DNA of 64,000 nt from Xanthomonas sp. DAR 34887 (GCF_041245805.1 NZ_CP162490.1:721001-785000); one strand, 5' to 3'. Counted from the first letter of the stretch, positions 15,517 through 24,743 are shown. Notes: generated by a model from the letters alone, not told the origin. Translations and numbers: made by a program.

Positions 15517-18500
15517 CTACGAGAAAATATCCGCCACGTAGCGGCCATGTTCGCGTTCGATCCGATCGGCCCAGGCGTTGGCCGCCTCGGCGCTGACGCC
15601 CATGCTGTCGCGATAGATGCGCACGAAGGTGTCGCGCACCGCCGGCGCCATGTGCTCGCCGTCGCCGCAGACGAACACAGTGGCGCCTTGCTGGAACAGC
15701 GCCGACACGCGCGCGCGGTCCTGCCACATGCGGTGCTGCACATAGGCGACGCCGTCCTGCGGCGCTTGCGAGCAGGCCAGGCGCACGTCGACCACGCCCA
15801 TGTCCTGCCAGCGGCGCAATTCGTCCTTGTACAGGTAGTCGACGTCGGGATGGTCGATGCCGAAGAACAACAAGGCCTCGCCGACGTCGCGGCCGCCCGC
15901 CTTCTGGATCGCCCGCTCCTGCAGGAAGCCATGGAACGGCGCGATGCCGCTGCCGGCGCAGACCAGGATGATCGGCGTGGCCGGATCTTCCGGCGGATGG
16001 AAGCTCGCCTGCGAGGGCCGCACCGCGACCGACACCAGCGCGCCTGCGTCCAGGCCGGCCAGATAGGTGGAGGCCACGCCGCGGCGTCGCCCCATTCCCG
16101 ACAGCGCCGGTGCGTCGAGCACGGCCACGGTCAGCGAACACTGCGCCGGGTCGCGCAGCGGCGAGGAGGAAATGGAGTATTGCCGCGCGCGCATGGGCGG
16201 AAGCGCGCCGAGGAACGCGCCCAGCGCCAGGTCGCAGGCGGGGAAGCGCTCCAGCAGGTCGAGCAGGCTGGTTTTCTTGGCGAGCACCTCGTCGGTATAG
16301 ACCGGCTCGGTGGCCAGCGCTTCCAGCGCGTCGCGATCGGGCGGGCAGCGCGTGGCGGCGGCCAGCTGCGCGACCTGCGCGCGCGTCGCCGGTTGCGCCA
16401 GTTCCACGTAGTCGGCGAGCACCTGCGCCAGCGCGACCGGATAGCCGCTGGGCGGGCCGGAGGCGGCACCGGGACGCTGGCCGATGACGACCTGCGTATC
16501 GCTGGCCAGACCGAAACGCCGCAGCACCCGCTCGACCTGCGCGGCGGGGTTGCGCGGCAGCACCGCGAGATAGTCGCCGGTGCGGTAACGCATGCCGTCG
16601 GGCAAGGCGATCTCGATGTGGCGCTTGGAGCGCGCGAACGGGGCGGACATGTCGACCAGTTCGCGATTGTCGACGATGCGTCCGTGGTCGAGTTCGGTCA
16701 GCCGCAGCGCGCCGAGCCGCGCGGAGGGGACGATGTCCACCTGCAGCGCCTGCGTGGTCTGCTCCAGCGCCGCCTTTCCCAGCGCCTGGCCCAGGTCCGG
16801 CCACAGTCCCGCGTACCAGGCATCGAAGCCGCCGAAGAAATCGCCGCCGGCGTCGGTTTCGCCGCGCGGTCTGAAGCGCGTGGCGCCCGCCGCCTCCAGC
16901 GCGGCATCGACCCGTTTCGGAATCGCCTGGTAGGTGCGCGCCCATTGCCGGTTGCCGGATCCGAACACGGCGTAGCGCAGCCCGGCCAGATCGCCGGCCG
17001 CCAGGGTTTCGATCCAGTCCACGAAGCGGCGCGCGTTGTCCGGCGGCTGGCCTTCGTAGGAGGAGGTGACCACCACCACCGCGCCGTCGCGCGGCAGGCG
17101 GCCGACATGCTCGTCCAGCGGCGCGACCACCGGCGCGTAGCCTTGCGCGGCCGCATCGCCGCCGATGCGCTGCGCGAACGCTTCGCACGAGCCGGAATTG
17201 CCGCCGTACAGCACCAGCAGCGGCGTGCCTGGCGCGGTGCCGGCCGCGGCCGTCGCCGCCGCTGGCGCCAGCGGTTTCTGCGGAGCCGTCGGCAGCGCAC
17301 TGCGCGAGCGCACCGCGACATCGGCGCGGCGCCGCGCGCGGATGCGAAAGCCATCCGGCTTCAGGGTCAGGGTTTCCGCGACCTCGAGCTGGTAGTTCGG
17401 ATCGACCTGGTCCAGGTCGAACCGTTGCAGGATCATCGTCAGCACCAGCTGCGCTTCCTGCATCGCGAAGCCGCGTCCGATGCAGGCGCGCGCGCCGTTG
17501 CCGAACGGTTTCCAGGCATTGGGCGGCAGCCGCTCGGCCGCGTCGGGATCGAAGCGCTCCGGGCGGAACGCTTCCGGCTCCTCCCACACTTTCGGATCCC
17601 GATGCAGGGTGGGAATCAGCACCAGCAGCGTGTCCTGCGGCGCCACCGCATAGCGGCCGGCCAGCGTGGTCGCGGTACGGGCCGCGACCGCGAACGCCGG
17701 CGCGGTCGGCCACAGCCGCAGGGTTTCCTGCAGGATCTGTTCGATGTAGCGCAGTCTGGCCAGATCCTCGACCTGCGGCGGCCGCGTGCCCAGCGCGGCG
17801 TCCACCGCCTGGCGCGCCTGCGCCATCGCCGCCGGATGGCGCAGCAGCAGATACAGCGCGAACGACAGCAGGCCGCTGGTCGTCTCGTGGCCGGCGATCA
17901 GGAAGGTCACCATCTGGTAGCGGATGTTCTCGTCCGACAGCGCTTCGCCGGTGGCCTGGTCGCGTCCGTACAGCATCAGGTTGAGCAGGTCGTCGCGCGA
18001 CGCGGCGTTGGGGTCGGCCCTGCGTTCGGCGATCAAGGTGTCGGCGACGCTGCGGATCATCGCCAGGTCGGCCTCGTAGCGGCGCCGGCCGGGCGCCAGC
18101 AGGCGGTTGGCGAGGTCCGGCCGGCGCGCGCGCGCGCCGGCTTCGGCCAGGGCGCCGACCATCGCCGCGACGAAGGGATGCATCTCGTTCTGATAGAAAC
18201 TGTTGAAGCGGTAGTCGAACGCGCACAACGCGATCGTGTCGAGCGTCAGCCGGGTCATGTTGTCGGCCACGTCGATCACCGCGTCCGGGCCGAACCGCTC
18301 CCAGCGCTGCAGCATCTGTTCGGCGATGTCCTCCATGCGCCCGAACATCGCGCGCACGCCGATCGGACCGAACGCGGGCATCAGCAGTCGGTGCGCCTTG
18401 GCCCAGTTGGGTTCGTCGTTGTAGGCGGTGAACAGGCCGTCGCCGCCGAGGTCGCGCAAGGTCTGCAGCGGACGGTGCAGCTTCTTCTCGAAGCGGGTTT

Positions 18501-18690
18501 CGTCGCAAACCTCGTCCACCAGCTCCTGTCCGCTCAGCACGGTCAGCGACAGCGGGCCGCTGTTCAGGCGAAAGATCGGGCCGTGCGTTTGGGCGAGCCG
18601 CATCAGGCTCTGCACCGGCGCATCGCCATCGAGATGGTGGAAATTGCCGAGCAGCGGCAGCGAACGCGGTTGTGGGATTGCCTGCGTCAT
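15517..18690 (-). CDS. Self-sufficient cytochrome P450-reductase fusion (CYP102 type)
   Basis: 1057 residues, close to the 1049 of Bacillus P450 BM3. The P450 domain (about 1-460) begins MTQAIPQPRSLPLLGNFHHL and has I-helix AGHETT (about 265), ETLR (ExxR), and heme loop FGNGARACIGRGF with Cys403. A linker leads to an FMN flavodoxin domain (TPLLVLYGGNSGS, then VVVTSSYEGQPPDNARRFVDW), then FAD (RQYSISSSP) and NADPH (ILVCAGSGIAPFHGF) domains. It should hydroxylate or epoxidise medium to long fatty acids in the cytosol using NADPH. Its ATG overlaps the TGA of the upstream TetR gene (ATGA), like the Bm3R1-BM3 pairing in Bacillus. Confidence 0.95.
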   Translation of the reverse strand: MTQAIPQPRSLPLLGNFHHLDGDAPVQSLMRLAQTHGPIFRLNSGPLSLTVLSGQELVDEVCDETRFEKKLHRPLQTLRDLGGDGLFTAYNDEPNWAKAHRLLMPAFGPIGVRAMFGRMEDIAEQMLQRWERFGPDAVIDVADNMTRLTLDTIALCAFDYRFNSFYQNEMHPFVAAMVGALAEAGARARRPDLANRLLAPGRRRYEADLAMIRSVADTLIAERRADPNAASRDDLLNLMLYGRDQATGEALSDENIRYQMVTFLIAGHETTSGLLSFALYLLLRHPAAMAQARQAVDAALGTRPPQVEDLARLRYIEQILQETLRLWPTAPAFAVAARTATTLAGRYAVAPQDTLLVLIPTLHRDPKVWEEPEAFRPERFDPDAAERLPPNAWKPFGNGARACIGRGFAMQEAQLVLTMILQRFDLDQVDPNYQLEVAETLTLKPDGFRIRARRRADVAVRSRSALPTAPQKPLAPAAATAAAGTAPGTPLLVLYGGNSGSCEAFAQRIGGDAAAQGYAPVVAPLDEHVGRLPRDGAVVVVTSSYEGQPPDNARRFVDWIETLAAGDLAGLRYAVFGSGNRQWARTYQAIPKRVDAALEAAGATRFRPRGETDAGGDFFGGFDAWYAGLWPDLGQALGKAALEQTTQALQVDIVPSARLGALRLTELDHGRIVDNRELVDMSAPFARSKRHIEIALPDGMRYRTGDYLAVLPRNPAAQVERVLRRFGLASDTQVVIGQRPGAASGPPSGYPVALAQVLADYVELAQPATRAQVAQLAAATRCPPDRDALEALATEPVYTDEVLAKKTSLLDLLERFPACDLALGAFLGALPPMRARQYSISSSPLRDPAQCSLTVAVLDAPALSGMGRRRGVASTYLAGLDAGALVSVAVRPSQASFHPPEDPATPIILVCAGSGIAPFHGFLQERAIQKAGGRDVGEALLFFGIDHPDVDYLYKDELRRWQDMGVVDVRLACSQAPQDGVAYVQHRMWQDRARVSALFQQGATVFVCGDGEHMAPAVRDTFVRIYRDSMGVSAEAANAWADRIEREHGRYVADIFS

Positions 18691-19391
18691 GGGGTGCCTT
18701 CCGGGGGAGTGTGCGGTGCGGCGACCGGTGCGGGACCGGTGCCGGGCTGCGGGGAATGCAGCAGGGTGGCGAGCACGGTCTCGACCAGCCGCGTGCGCGC
18801 CGCGCCGGCCCCGATCTCCGGGGCCAGCCGTGCCAGCAGCTGCGGGAATTCCGGAGGCTGGCTCAGCATGCTGTTGAGCAGCACGAAGAACAGCGCCGGG
18901 TGCGTCGCCTTGACGATGCCGGCCTCGATCCCGGCACGGATCAGCGCATGGCCGGCCTCGTAGGAAGGACGCAGCAACCGTTCGGCGAGGATGGTGGCGC
19001 GCTCCGGGCTTTCCGATACCACGCGCGCGACGAAGTCGCGGACCGCGGGGTTGGCCTCGTAGAAGGCGGCCATGATCAGGATCGCGTCCGTCAGCCGTTC
19101 GTGCAGCGGGCGCTGGTCGTGGCGCGTCAGCTGCGCCATGGCCGCAAGGCGCGGGACGACGTCCTGCGCGAGCTGGTCCACGCAGGCGTTCCACAGTTCG
19201 GCCTTGCTGCCGAAATGCACCCGCACCAGGCTCGGGCTCACCCCCGCGGCGGCGGCGATGGTGCGGATATCGGCCCGCTCGAAGCCGTGTCGGGCGAAGC
19301 CGTCGGTGGCCGCCGCCAGCAGCGCCTGGCGGCCGTCGGCCTGGTCCTTGCTCGGGCGGCCGCGCGGACGCGGGGGTGGTTTTGCCGCCAT
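18687..19391 (-). CDS. TetR family repressor of the P450 operon
   Basis: 234 residues. A basic Pro-rich N-terminus (PPPRPRGRPSKDQ) precedes the HTH (GFERADIRTIAAAAGVSPSL, VRVHFGSKAELWN). The stop codon overlaps the P450 start by four bases, so the two are translationally coupled. By analogy with Bm3R1, which represses BM3 and is relieved by fatty acids, it probably senses the P450 substrate. A 22-bp dyad at 19408-19429 lies 17 bp upstream of its start. The C-terminal 25 residues are Pro/Ala-rich. Confidence 0.92.
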   Translation of the reverse strand: MAAKPPPRPRGRPSKDQADGRQALLAAATDGFARHGFERADIRTIAAAAGVSPSLVRVHFGSKAELWNACVDQLAQDVVPRLAAMAQLTRHDQRPLHERLTDAILIMAAFYEANPAVRDFVARVVSESPERATILAERLLRPSYEAGHALIRAGIEAGIVKATHPALFFVLLNSMLSQPPEFPQLLARLAPEIGAGAARTRLVETVLATLLHSPQPGTGPAPVAAPHTPPEGTP

Positions 19392-19407
19392 GTCCGGTGT
19401 TCCTGCA

Positions 19408-19429
19408 TAAATGTTCAGATGTACATTTA
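19408..19429. promoter_or_regulatory. TetR operator dyad for the P450 operon
   Basis: TAAATGT and ACATTTA, perfect 7-bp arms separated by 8 nt, just upstream of the TetR-P450 operon. The A/T-rich arms stand out in the GC-rich surroundings. Nothing else is recognised in 19430-19663. Confidence 0.65.
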
Positions 19430-19663
19430 ATGGCAGTGGACGGCCTTTGCAACTCGGTCGTTCAGCGGGGAGCGCGTTTGTGTGGCCGATGGCGCAGGCA
19501 CGACATCGCCGCGGTCCTGCTCCGGAAGCGGGCGGTGCGCCCTGCCGCGAAGCGTGCGGTGCGCTGCGTTGTCCGTCGGCGTTGCCCGATCGGCAAGCAG
19601 TGCAGGCGCGCGGCCGAGCAAGCCGCAGCGCTCGCCGTTATCGCGGTACGGCCCGCATGCGCT

Positions 19664-20962
19664 TCATTTCGGGTTGCCCAGCCCGCCGATGTTGACCATC
19701 ACCCGTAAGCCGATCACCAGCGCGTTGTCCGGCGCGCGGCGCGCGGCGGTATTGCCCAGGATGTCGGGATTGACGATGTACTGCACGTTGGGCACCAGCG
19801 ACAGCGGCAACCGGCCGACGCGATAGCTGTAGTTGAGTTCGAAGATGGTCTCGTTGCGCGAGATGTCCGGTGCGGCGCCGCGCTTGCGCAGCAGGTCGTT
19901 CATGTAGCCCTGCTGGTCGGCGCTGAAACGGTAGTAGTTCGCCATGACGCCGAGTCCGTCGGCCGGACGCGATGCGAACGGGCCGCTGTAGTACAGGCCG
20001 GCGGTGACCTGCAGGTCGTACATCTGGCGCGCGTCCAGCGGCGCGGCGATGTTGCCGAACGCGACCAGCATGCGTTTGCCGGCCATGCCCTGCGGCCGGT
20101 AGAGCGCGCGTTCGCCCATCGCATAGACGCCCCAGCGGCCACCGTCGTACATGCGCGCCTGCCCGCCGACCAGGCCGCGCAATCCGCCGCTGCGGTTGTA
20201 GCGCAGGTCGGCGTAGTCGGCCGAGTTGTACCAGACGCCGGCCACGTAGCGCGGCGCGCCGCGGCCGAGCGCGGGGTCGGGTTCGTAGCCGACTTCCAGG
20301 GTGCTCAGTACGCCGCTGCTGTCGGCGGTGCTCCAATCGAAGCCGTCATTGTTCTTGCGTTGCGGATTGAGTTCGAACGCGCCCACCGACACATAGGTCG
20401 CGCCCGGTTTGTAGCGCAGCTTCGCGCCCCAGTTCACGTACGGAAAGCCGACGAAGCCGCCATCGGCCTGGCTCAGCTGGAACGGGCAATCCGATGCGCC
20501 GACGAAGCGGCAGCCGTAGCGGCTGCGCGCGAATTGCCAGGTGGTGTTCATGCGTCCGGCGACCAGCTGCCAGCGGCCGTCGTCGAACACCTGTTCCCAG
20601 GTCAGCTGCGCCAGTTGCGCCTGTTGTTGCGGATACCAGTAGCCCTGCACCTTGACGTTGTTGCCGATCTGGCGCTGCGACAGGCTGTCGCCGTAGTACC
20701 AGGCGCCGGTCGCGTGCACGGTGGCGCCGGGGATGCCGAACAGGCGCTGCAGATCCAGGTCGGCACCGGCGACCACGCCGCCGGCATCGCGATCGCCGCG
20801 CGCCAGGCCGCCGTCGGCATTGCGCGCGTAGTCGTTGGACCAGACGAAGCGCGGCGCGATGCCGTGTTCGTCCAGCCAGCCCGCGCTGTCGGCGGCAACG
20901 GCGGTGACGGGCAGCGCGGCGGCGGCCGCCAGCAACGAGACGAAACAACGCGATCGGGACAT
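19664..20962 (-). CDS. OprB-type carbohydrate-selective porin
   Basis: 432 residues from ATG 20962. A signal peptide of about 24 residues (SLLAAAAALPVTAVAA-DS) leads to GWLDEHGIAPRFVWSNDYARN, the standard OprB start. Repeated amphipathic strands follow: GADLDLQRLFGIPGATVHATG, YVNWGAKLRYKP, and EVGYEP...APRYVAGVWYNSADY, then a final strand ending VMVNIGGLGNPK. OprB porins let mono- and oligosaccharides cross the outer membrane. As the last gene after iclR, MFS and aldolase genes it supplies the outer-membrane step of that uptake unit, although 277 bp with a strong palindrome separate it from the aldolase gene. Confidence 0.9.
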   Translation of the reverse strand: MSRSRCFVSLLAAAAALPVTAVAADSAGWLDEHGIAPRFVWSNDYARNADGGLARGDRDAGGVVAGADLDLQRLFGIPGATVHATGAWYYGDSLSQRQIGNNVKVQGYWYPQQQAQLAQLTWEQVFDDGRWQLVAGRMNTTWQFARSRYGCRFVGASDCPFQLSQADGGFVGFPYVNWGAKLRYKPGATYVSVGAFELNPQRKNNDGFDWSTADSSGVLSTLEVGYEPDPALGRGAPRYVAGVWYNSADYADLRYNRSGGLRGLVGGQARMYDGGRWGVYAMGERALYRPQGMAGKRMLVAFGNIAAPLDARQMYDLQVTAGLYYSGPFASRPADGLGVMANYYRFSADQQGYMNDLLRKRGAAPDISRNETIFELNYSYRVGRLPLSLVPNVQYIVNPDILGNTAARRAPDNALVIGLRVMVNIGGLGNPK

Positions 20963-21190
20963 GGGACGCTCCACGGACGAGGCGAGGCACTCGCTGGACC
21001 GCGCGATAGGCAGGCGGCGTCGCGGCAGTGCGCGAAGGGAAGACACTTTCCGGTCGTGAGCCACGGCACGGCATCGCGGCCGTCGGCGACGGGCACGGCC
21101 TGTGCGCAGACCTGTAGGGGACAGCTGAAAAATGCGACGACAGAACAGAACGCGTTGCGCGGCGCCGAGGCGGCAGCCATCGACGCAGCG

Positions 21191-21218
21191 GATGGGCCGC
21201 GCAGCTGCGCGGCCCATC
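21191..21218. terminator. 28-bp perfect palindrome between aldolase and porin genes
   Basis: Fourteen-base arms with no spacer, beginning GATGGGCCGCGC. As RNA it would form a 12-bp GC stem with an AGCT loop 22 nt after the aldolase stop. There is no T-run, so it may attenuate rather than end transcription and lower porin expression. The rest of 20963-21239 shows nothing definite. Confidence 0.6.
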
Positions 21219-21239
21219 GAACGGGATGCGACCCTCGGG

Positions 21240-22169
21240 TCAGGCCACCTTGCCGAGGCCGGCGGCGGCCATCGCGTCGGCGATTTCCTTGTCGGCGCCT
21301 TCGGCCAACGGCAGAAGCGGCGACCGCACCGTGGCGTGATCGAGCAGGCCGCGCGCGGCCAGCGCCCACTTCAGCGCGACCGAGCCTTCCATGTGCGAGC
21401 CGCGGTGGTAGACGCTCTTGGTCACCGGCAGCAGGCGGTCGTGCAGTTCGCGCGCCTTGGCATAGTCCTTGGCCTTGCCGGCGGCGATCATCTCGATCAG
21501 CGGTTCCGGCGCGATGCAGCCGTAGCCCACCAGCGCGCCGTCCACGTCGAACATGGTGTGCAGCAGGTACTCGTCGTGGCAGGTCAGCACCGGCACGTTC
21601 GGGCGCTCCTTGCGGAACACCGGGATCTCGGTGTCCCAGCGCTTCATGTTGCGCACGCCGTTCTTCATCGCGATCACGCCCGGCAGCGCGGCGATCTCCA
21701 GCAGCGTCTCCAGGTTGTAGGTGGCCTTGGTCACGTCCGGATACTGGAACAGGATCATCGGCAGGCCGCTGGCCTCGTGGATGGCCTTGTAGCGGTCCTG
21801 CGGCGCGCCCTTCTGGTAGCCGAAACGCAGCCAGCCGTGCGAGGGATAGATCAGGCCCGCCGAGGCGCCGGCGGCGACCGCGCGCTTGGCTTCGTCGGCC
21901 GCCACGCGGGTGCCTTCCAGGGTGATGCCGGCGATGATCGGAATGCGGGCGTCGACCGCATCGCGGAACGCCTCGATCACCTTGGCCTGTTCGTCGCGCT
22001 CCAGGAACGTGCCTTCGCCGGCGTGGCCGAGCACGGTCAGGCCCTTGACGCCGTCGATGCTGCCCAGCCACTTGCCGATGCGCTTGATCGCGGGATAGTC
22101 GACGGCGCCGTCGCGGGTGAACGGGGTGACGGGCGCGGGAACCAGGCCTTTCAGGTCGATGTTGCTCAT
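21240..22169 (-). CDS. DapA-superfamily aldolase or dehydratase
   Basis: 309 residues. A (beta/alpha)8 class I enzyme of the dihydrodipicolinate synthase family: N-terminal GLVPAPVTPFTRDGAVDY, a GHAGEGTFLERDE pyruvate-carboxylate loop in place of the usual GTTGE form, Tyr143 in FQYPDV and Schiff-base Lys169 in GVIAMKNGV. Relatives include keto-deoxy sugar acid dehydratases, hydroxyproline-derived keto acid enzymes and aldolases that form pyruvate. The operon partners (IclR, MFS, OprB) argue for catabolism of an imported acid rather than lysine synthesis. The exact substrate cannot be assigned. Confidence 0.9.
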   Translation of the reverse strand: MSNIDLKGLVPAPVTPFTRDGAVDYPAIKRIGKWLGSIDGVKGLTVLGHAGEGTFLERDEQAKVIEAFRDAVDARIPIIAGITLEGTRVAADEAKRAVAAGASAGLIYPSHGWLRFGYQKGAPQDRYKAIHEASGLPMILFQYPDVTKATYNLETLLEIAALPGVIAMKNGVRNMKRWDTEIPVFRKERPNVPVLTCHDEYLLHTMFDVDGALVGYGCIAPEPLIEMIAAGKAKDYAKARELHDRLLPVTKSVYHRGSHMEGSVALKWALAARGLLDHATVRSPLLPLAEGADKEIADAMAAAGLGKVA

Positions 22170-22291
22170 GGGGTGTTTCCTCTTCTTCGGGTCAACGGGG
22201 GATGGAGTCGAACGCGGGGCTCGACGTGGGGTGGTACGAATCGGTGGCGCGCGGCGGCGTGCGCGGCCGCGGCATCAGCGGGCCGCTGGAC

Positions 22292-23695
22292 TCAGGGCGA
22301 GAGTTCTTCCAGCGATTTGCCCTTGGTCTCCAGCGCGCACAGCAGCGTCACCGCAGCGCCGGCCAGCAGCACCGCGGCGAAGGCGACGAACACGTAGCGC
22401 AGGCCGATGCCGGCGATGACCGCGCCGACCACCAGCGGCCCGCTGGCCGAGCCCAGGCGCAGCCAGGCGCTGCCCAGGCCGGTGCCGATGGCGCGGATGC
22501 GGGTGGGATAGAGTTCGGCCGAATACAGGTACAGCGAGAAGGTGATGGTCTGCACCGCGGCATAGCCCAGCGCCGCGAACACCAGCACCTGCAGTGCCGA
22601 GGTACCGCCCAGCATCGCCAGCGCCAGCAACGGGATGCTGCCGGCGGCGAAGGCGAGCACGTACCAGCGCTTGCGCCCGACCCGGTCGATCGACAGCGCG
22701 CACGCCACCGCGGCGGCGACGCCGGCCAGCGAGGTGAGAAAGCCGTAGGCGATGCTCTGCTGCAGGGACAAGCCGAAATGCTGGCGATACAGCGTCGGCA
22801 ACCAGGTGATGAGGCCGTTGGCCACCAGGTAGGAGCAGAACCACAGGCACCAGATCACCAGCGTGCGCTTGAGATAGACGCTGCCGAACAGTTCGCGCCA
22901 GTCCGAGCGCTGCGCCTTGGGCAGCGCGTTGCGGTCGAACACCGGCGCCGGCAGCGGGCCATGGCGGCGCTCGGCGCTGCGCTCGAGCTCGGACACGATC
23001 GCGTCGGCCTTGTCGTAACGGCCCTTGGAGGCCAGCCAGCGCGGCGATTCGAACATGAAAAAGCGCAGCGGGATCATGATCGCCGCGGGCACCAGCCCGA
23101 CCATGAACATCGCCTTCCAGCCGTAGGCCGGCACCAGGAAGTAGCCGATGCCGCCGGCGGCGACCAGGCCCAGCAGGAACATCACCTCGTACAGCAGGAA
23201 GAAGCGGCCGCGTTTCTTCGAGCCGATCAGTTCGTTGATGTAGGCGCTGGCCACCGGCACTTCGCCGCCGGTGCCGATGCCCTGAATGAAGCGGAACGCC
23301 ATCATCGCCGCGGCGCCGCCGGCGAACAGGCAGGCGACGTCCATCGACACGAACAGCAGGATGGTGAACAGCAGCACGTGCAGGCGGCCGACGCGTTCGG
23401 CCAGCCAGCCGAAGAACACCGAGCCCAGCAACTGGCCCAGGTAGCCGGCCGACAGGATCATGCCGATCTGCGCCGGCGACAGGTTCCACTCCTTGGCCAG
23501 CACCGGCATCGCGTAGGCGATGGCGATCACCGTGTAGCCGTCGAAGAAGGTGGCGGCGCCGACGATGTTGCGCGCCCACCAGACCTGGCGGGTGATGGGC
23601 AGGCGTTCGAGCCGCGCGCCAATCTCCGCCTGCGCCTCGGCGGGCGGCAGCGAACGGGCAGTGGCGGCGGTGGCGGGGGTAGTGGGCATGAGCAT
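22292..23695 (-). CDS. MFS transporter, metabolite:H+ symporter type
   Basis: 467 residues with 12 predicted helices. The N-terminus contains FFDGYTVIAIAYAMPVLAKE, then GYLGQLLGSVFFGWLAERVGR, the MFS signature loop between helices 2 and 3, and RFIQGIGTGGEVPVASAY. A central loop carries ESPRWLASKGRYDKA, typical of sugar or aromatic acid symporters, and SIDRVGRKRW repeats the signature in the second half. It probably imports an organic acid feeding the aldolase encoded 122 bp downstream. ATG 23695 or 23689 may be the start. Confidence 0.92.
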   Translation of the reverse strand: MLMPTTPATAATARSLPPAEAQAEIGARLERLPITRQVWWARNIVGAATFFDGYTVIAIAYAMPVLAKEWNLSPAQIGMILSAGYLGQLLGSVFFGWLAERVGRLHVLLFTILLFVSMDVACLFAGGAAAMMAFRFIQGIGTGGEVPVASAYINELIGSKKRGRFFLLYEVMFLLGLVAAGGIGYFLVPAYGWKAMFMVGLVPAAIMIPLRFFMFESPRWLASKGRYDKADAIVSELERSAERRHGPLPAPVFDRNALPKAQRSDWRELFGSVYLKRTLVIWCLWFCSYLVANGLITWLPTLYRQHFGLSLQQSIAYGFLTSLAGVAAAVACALSIDRVGRKRWYVLAFAAGSIPLLALAMLGGTSALQVLVFAALGYAAVQTITFSLYLYSAELYPTRIRAIGTGLGSAWLRLGSASGPLVVGAVIAGIGLRYVFVAFAAVLLAGAAVTLLCALETKGKSLEELSP

Positions 23696-23725
23696 CGTTG
23701 CTGCCTCTGGCAGGACAAGAAGAAC

Positions 23726-23788
23726 CCGGCGCGGGCGCCGGAGCGTCCACGAAGCGGTCGAATTGCAGGGGACCGGGCGGGCGCCCGG
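23726..23788. repeat. Two GC hairpins between iclR and transporter genes
   Basis: CCGGCGC/GCGCCGG at 23726-23741 and CCGGGCG/CGCCCGG at 23773-23788, each with 7-bp perfect arms and a 2-base centre. They fill most of the 97-bp gap after iclR and may partly insulate the regulator from the transporter gene. Confidence 0.5.
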
Positions 23789-23792
23789 ACGG

Positions 23793-24647
23793 TCAGGTGC
23801 TGGGTGCGGTCACGGCGACGCTCCCGCTGGCCTGGATCGCGAAGGCGATGTCCTTGGCCGCGAGCAGAGTGGGTTGGAGGGCGGTGTTGAGCAGTTCGTC
23901 GTGGCTGGTGCGCACCGACGGCGCGGCGACGCTGATCGCGCCGAGCGGATAGTCGTCGGCATCCAGCACCGGCACCGCCAGCACGCGCAGGCCTTCGGTC
24001 AGCATCGAATCGAGGATCACGTAGTTGTCGCGGCGGATGCGCTCGAAGGTGCCGAGCATGGCGACGATCTCCGGCGCGTGCGGCGCGTGCACGTTGACCC
24101 CGGTCACCCGCGTCACTTCCGCCGGCGACAGGTGCGCGAGCATCGCCAGGCCGATCGCGGTGCGGGTGCTGGGCACGGTGGTGCCGATGCGGATGTCCAC
24201 GCCCAGCCGAGTGATGCCGGCGCGCACCCGTTCGATGTAGAGCACGTCCGGACCCTGCAGCACCGCGAAGCTGGCCGCTTCGTTGACGTCGCTGACCAGC
24301 GCGCGCAGCAACGGCCGCACCACGCTGCGCAGGTCGCGGCGGGCGATGGCGTGGAAGCCGAGGTCGAGCACCTTCAGGGTCAGGCGGAAACGGCGGCTGT
24401 CGGGAATGCGATGCACGTAGCCCAGCTCGACCAGGGTGTTGAGCATGCGGAAGGTGGTCCCCGGATCGAGCCTGGCCAGCGTGGCGATCTGGCTCAGCGA
24501 CAGTTCCTCCTGTTCGGAGGAAAACGCCTCGAGCACGCGAAAGCCCTTCGCCAGCGACTGCACGGTGCTGCGCAGCTTCTTGTCCGCCGCGTCGCCGCTG
24601 TCTTCGGCGGTGGCGTCCAGCGCGCCTGGGGAGATGGTCTTAGTCAT
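23793..24647 (-). CDS. IclR family transcriptional regulator
   Basis: 284 residues from ATG 24647. A winged HTH (SLSQIATLARLDPGTTFRML) follows VQSLAKGFRVLEAF, the standard IclR opening. The C-terminal effector domain includes VLYIERVRAG, TAIGLAMLAHL and a final ISVAAPSVRTS strand. It is transcribed toward the MFS-aldolase-porin genes and is their likely local regulator. An A/T-rich dyad 83 bp upstream is a candidate operator. IclR proteins in catabolic clusters often activate with the pathway acid. Confidence 0.92.
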   Translation of the reverse strand: MTKTISPGALDATAEDSGDAADKKLRSTVQSLAKGFRVLEAFSSEQEELSLSQIATLARLDPGTTFRMLNTLVELGYVHRIPDSRRFRLTLKVLDLGFHAIARRDLRSVVRPLLRALVSDVNEAASFAVLQGPDVLYIERVRAGITRLGVDIRIGTTVPSTRTAIGLAMLAHLSPAEVTRVTGVNVHAPHAPEIVAMLGTFERIRRDNYVILDSMLTEGLRVLAVPVLDADDYPLGAISVAAPSVRTSHDELLNTALQPTLLAAKDIAFAIQASGSVAVTAPST

Positions 24648-24729
24648 CGGCAGTTCCTGGTGGCTGTCGTGCGTCGCCAGCTTGCCGAACCGGCTGGCTG
24701 GTGTCGCTTGACAAGCGTGTTTCGGATTG

Positions 24730-24743
24730 CGAAAATTATTTCG
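24730..24743. promoter_or_regulatory. Candidate IclR operator
   Basis: CGAAA-ATTA-TTTCG dyad in a distinctly A/T-rich island, 83 bp upstream of the iclR start. The length and shape resemble known IclR-family operators. A TTGACA at 24708-24713 on the plus strand lacks a convincing -10. I see nothing else in the 395-bp gap 24648-25042. Confidence 0.45.

Noticed and set aside
15298..18963. 1221-codon frame opposite the P450 gene
   Set aside because: The P450-reductase is full length with all cofactor motifs. The opposite frame is composition-driven.
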